Under the pieces are notes generated by a model. The model was not told the origin of the DNA and did no database searches. It saw only the letters and a program-made list of their open reading frames with translations. This document shows, in pieces, positions 11,243 to 12,685 of a stretch of 12,685 nucleotides of DNA (the stretch's first letter is position 1; the number at the start of each line of letters is the position of its first letter). Origin of the DNA: DATIHF01 sp035480955 (GTDB lineage Bacteria; Patescibacteriota; Microgenomatia; Woykebacterales; RBG-16-39-9b); NCBI GenBank assembly GCA_035480955.1, contig DATIHF010000047.1, positions 1 to 12,685 on the forward strand. Reading direction: 5' to 3'. The translations under genes and the position numbers were made by a program.

Positions 11243-12685
11243 TCATTGGCAGAGTTTTCCAACGGAAGTACGGACTAAATCAGTGTCTACCGAACTCACC
11301 ACTTTGTCCCCGTTCAAATCCCACGGTGATAATCCGATTGCTCCAAGGTGTTTTTGGACAATTAAAATGTCATTAAGATTGACAGCCCCGTTTCCATCCA
11401 TGTCGTAACAAGTATCAGCATGAACCCAGTTTGCTGTTATATTTGCTGAATCAGTATTTTCGATATATTCAATTCGAACCGTGTGAACTCCTGCTGAGAT
11501 GTTTTTTAGTTGGTTATAAGTAGCAGACCCCACTGAACCATCAAGGACTAAATCATTATCAACATAGACCACTACTTTGTCATTTACATTAGCATTAAAA
11601 CGGTATTTTGCAGAGTCAAAATTAAATGTTCCTGTCCATCTTATTGAAAATGTATCGACAGCAATGCTTGTATCTGGGCTATTTGCCCCCCAGTTAAAGG
11701 ATATCTTTTGGTCGGTACGGACAATTTTCTTATTAGTAAAGTCAATATTGTCAAAATATTCCCCAGTAAAATTATTAGTAGCTACTGGTGGTGCAGTAGT
11801 AAAAGATTGGACATACGTATAAGGACCCCATAGATTAGCCTGATTTTCTGCTGCAATCGCCCAGTAATAAGTTGTTCCAGGGTTCAAATTCGAAATAGTA
11901 ATATTGTTTGCCGTAGTTTTCCCATAGAAAGGTGGAGGGTTTGTTTGCCCAATTGCGACTAAATATTCTCTTGGGTTTGTGTAGTTACACTCTACTCCCC
12001 AATTGTTTGGTGCAGCCCAAGACAGGCTAACACTTTGGTTGCCGCCGATTCCTGTCAAGACACCTGAACTGTTGAATGGTACAGTCGGAGCTGTTGGATT
12101 TTTCAAACTGCAGGTCGGGGTAACCAAACCTCTGGCAATCCAGTGGTTTACAATTGCTCCACTATTTTCCATAGGTCTTACCTGAACAGTCAGATCAACT
12201 GGCAAATCTGGTGGTAGTGAAGTAAATTTGGGGAAAGGATTATCCTCTGGAAAAGACGCGACCGTATCTACACAATTTGAGTAACCAGTACAAGCACTTG
12301 TACTAGTTCCGGCTTGGTTTAACTTTGCGCTAAAGTAAGGTTTAGCCCAAGTGACTGTATAGTTACATGAACTCGCAAAACAAAGTTGGTTAACACCTTT
12401 CATCACTTTCCAGGGCACGATTCCCGATTGTATCGTTTGGTAATCCACATAGATATCGTAGTAAAGTGGCTGTCCATTACTATTCAAGGGCTGAAGTCCA
12501 ATAGTTTGTGAATAGGTTGTAACCAAACCCGATCTTTTCTGGCAATATGGCGAACCTCTAGTGGTGTTGGCAATACACCACTCTAAAATAAAGCCTCCCA
12601 ATGTCACTCTCGGCGAATAGTTTGATCGACAGCAATCTGGGTTGGTATTGGTTATACTCGAAGATGTCCCAGATGTAGGATAGCT
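11243..12685 (-). CDS. FN3-PA14-dockerin surface protein, 5' end beyond the window
   Basis: The frame stays open to the window edge (481 residues visible); GTG at 12607 is internal, not the likely start. Counting from the edge: a Cys-rich region of unknown fold (about 1-190, with PDCCRSNYS and ACTGYSNCVD), a fibronectin type III domain (about 195-298, with NPGTTYYWAIAAENQ), a PA14 domain (about 305-422, with TFSIRWTGTFNF and VVVYVDNDLVLDG) and a dockerin (about 427-481) with loops DMDGNGAVNLND and DLNGDKVVSSVD. Cys residues just before and after the dockerin could form a closing disulfide. PA14 domains often bind carbohydrate, so a surface glycan-binding role is likely (inference). Its TGA stop is five bases before the next start, so the two form an operon. 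Confidence 0.88.
   Translation of the reverse strand, partial: SYPTSGTSSSITNTNPDCCRSNYSPRVTLGGFILEWCIANTTRGSPYCQKRSGLVTTYSQTIGLQPLNSNGQPLYYDIYVDYQTIQSGIVPWKVMKGVNQLCFASSCNYTVTWAKPYFSAKLNQAGTSTSACTGYSNCVDTVASFPEDNPFPKFTSLPPDLPVDLTVQVRPMENSGAIVNHWIARGLVTPTCSLKNPTAPTVPFNSSGVLTGIGGNQSVSLSWAAPNNWGVECNYTNPREYLVAIGQTNPPPFYGKTTANNITISNLNPGTTYYWAIAAENQANLWGPYTYVQSFTTAPPVATNNFTGEYFDNIDFTNKKIVRTDQKISFNWGANSPDTSIAVDTFSIRWTGTFNFDSAKYRFNANVNDKVVVYVDNDLVLDGSVGSATYNQLKNISAGVHTVRIEYIENTDSANITANWVHADTCYDMDGNGAVNLNDILIVQKHLGAIGLSPWDLNGDKVVSSVDTDLVRTSVGKLCQ

Noticed and set aside
12605..12607. GTG at 12607 as the start of the last minus-strand gene
   Set aside because: The frame is open to the window end with continuous Cys/Ser/Thr-rich sequence like the rest of the protein, so the gene is simply cut by the edge.
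1..12685. Reassigned UGA codon, as in Gracilibacteria/SR1
   Set aside because: TGA ends real genes (1538-2350 and 11243-12685), and no in-frame TGA interrupts any conserved protein here.
1..12685. CRISPR array, insertion sequence or integrase gene
   Set aside because: No regularly spaced repeats and no transposase- or integrase-like protein in any frame. The only element-like structure is the small inverted-repeat segment at 1263-1380.

Overview
The window looks like a chromosomal segment of a Candidate Phyla Radiation bacterium (Patescibacteria), most likely from the Microgenomates side. This is inference from three things. The ribosomal proteins are compact CPR-like versions. Large dockerin-bearing surface proteins are abundant. 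Two of these share an N-terminal anchor of the type IPVTVxLxxNAR...AAGG, which I associate with Microgenomates proteins. Code use appears standard, with TGA used as a stop. The background is AT-leaning, with a few strikingly GC-rich islands.

Left part (1-1503): tRNA-Thr(GGU), then a GC-rich gene for a small secreted six-cysteine protein with a consensus promoter. A shared bidirectional terminator separates it from a convergent minus-strand block, read right to left: promoter, 5' half of a tRNA-Tyr, intact tRNA-Tyr(GUA), a 3'-end remnant of a tRNA, tRNA-Thr(UGU), and rpmG (ribosomal protein L33). tRNA-Trp(CCA) then starts the plus-strand block.

Central part (1538-3232): a membrane-anchored SH3b protein, secE and nusG. 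Together with rpmG, tRNA-Trp, rplK and rplA these are the pieces of the classical rpmG-trnW-secE-nusG-rplK-rplA cluster. Here rpmG is inverted, and rplK-rplA is pushed 4.3 kb away by an insert on the opposite strand.

Insert (3233-7466, all minus strand): a 1199-residue surface protein (membrane anchor, NHL-like propeller, two Ig-like domains, beta-sandwich, dockerin). Downstream of it lies the most unusual part of the window. A consensus promoter is followed by about 260 nt of highly structured RNA ending in an intrinsic terminator, then a 28-codon ORF with a strong ribosome binding site, a long hairpin and a second terminator. I do not recognise this RNA as tmRNA, RNase P RNA, SRP RNA or 6S RNA. 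It is the best candidate for something undescribed.

Right part (7559-12685): rplK and rplA are driven by their own promoter. They run tail-to-tail into a minus-strand operon of two more dockerin proteins. One is 800 residues, with a propeller-like domain and DUF5648-like repeats. The other has FN3, PA14 and dockerin domains and is cut by the window edge. The three surface proteins probably form an extracellular or cell-surface system. No cohesin partner is present in the window.

Several genes (rpmG, secE, rplK, the 1199-residue protein, possibly the 800-residue protein) have a -10 box only 7-11 nt before the start codon, which suggests leaderless mRNAs. The GC-rich secreted-protein gene and the 28-codon ORF have Shine-Dalgarno sites instead.
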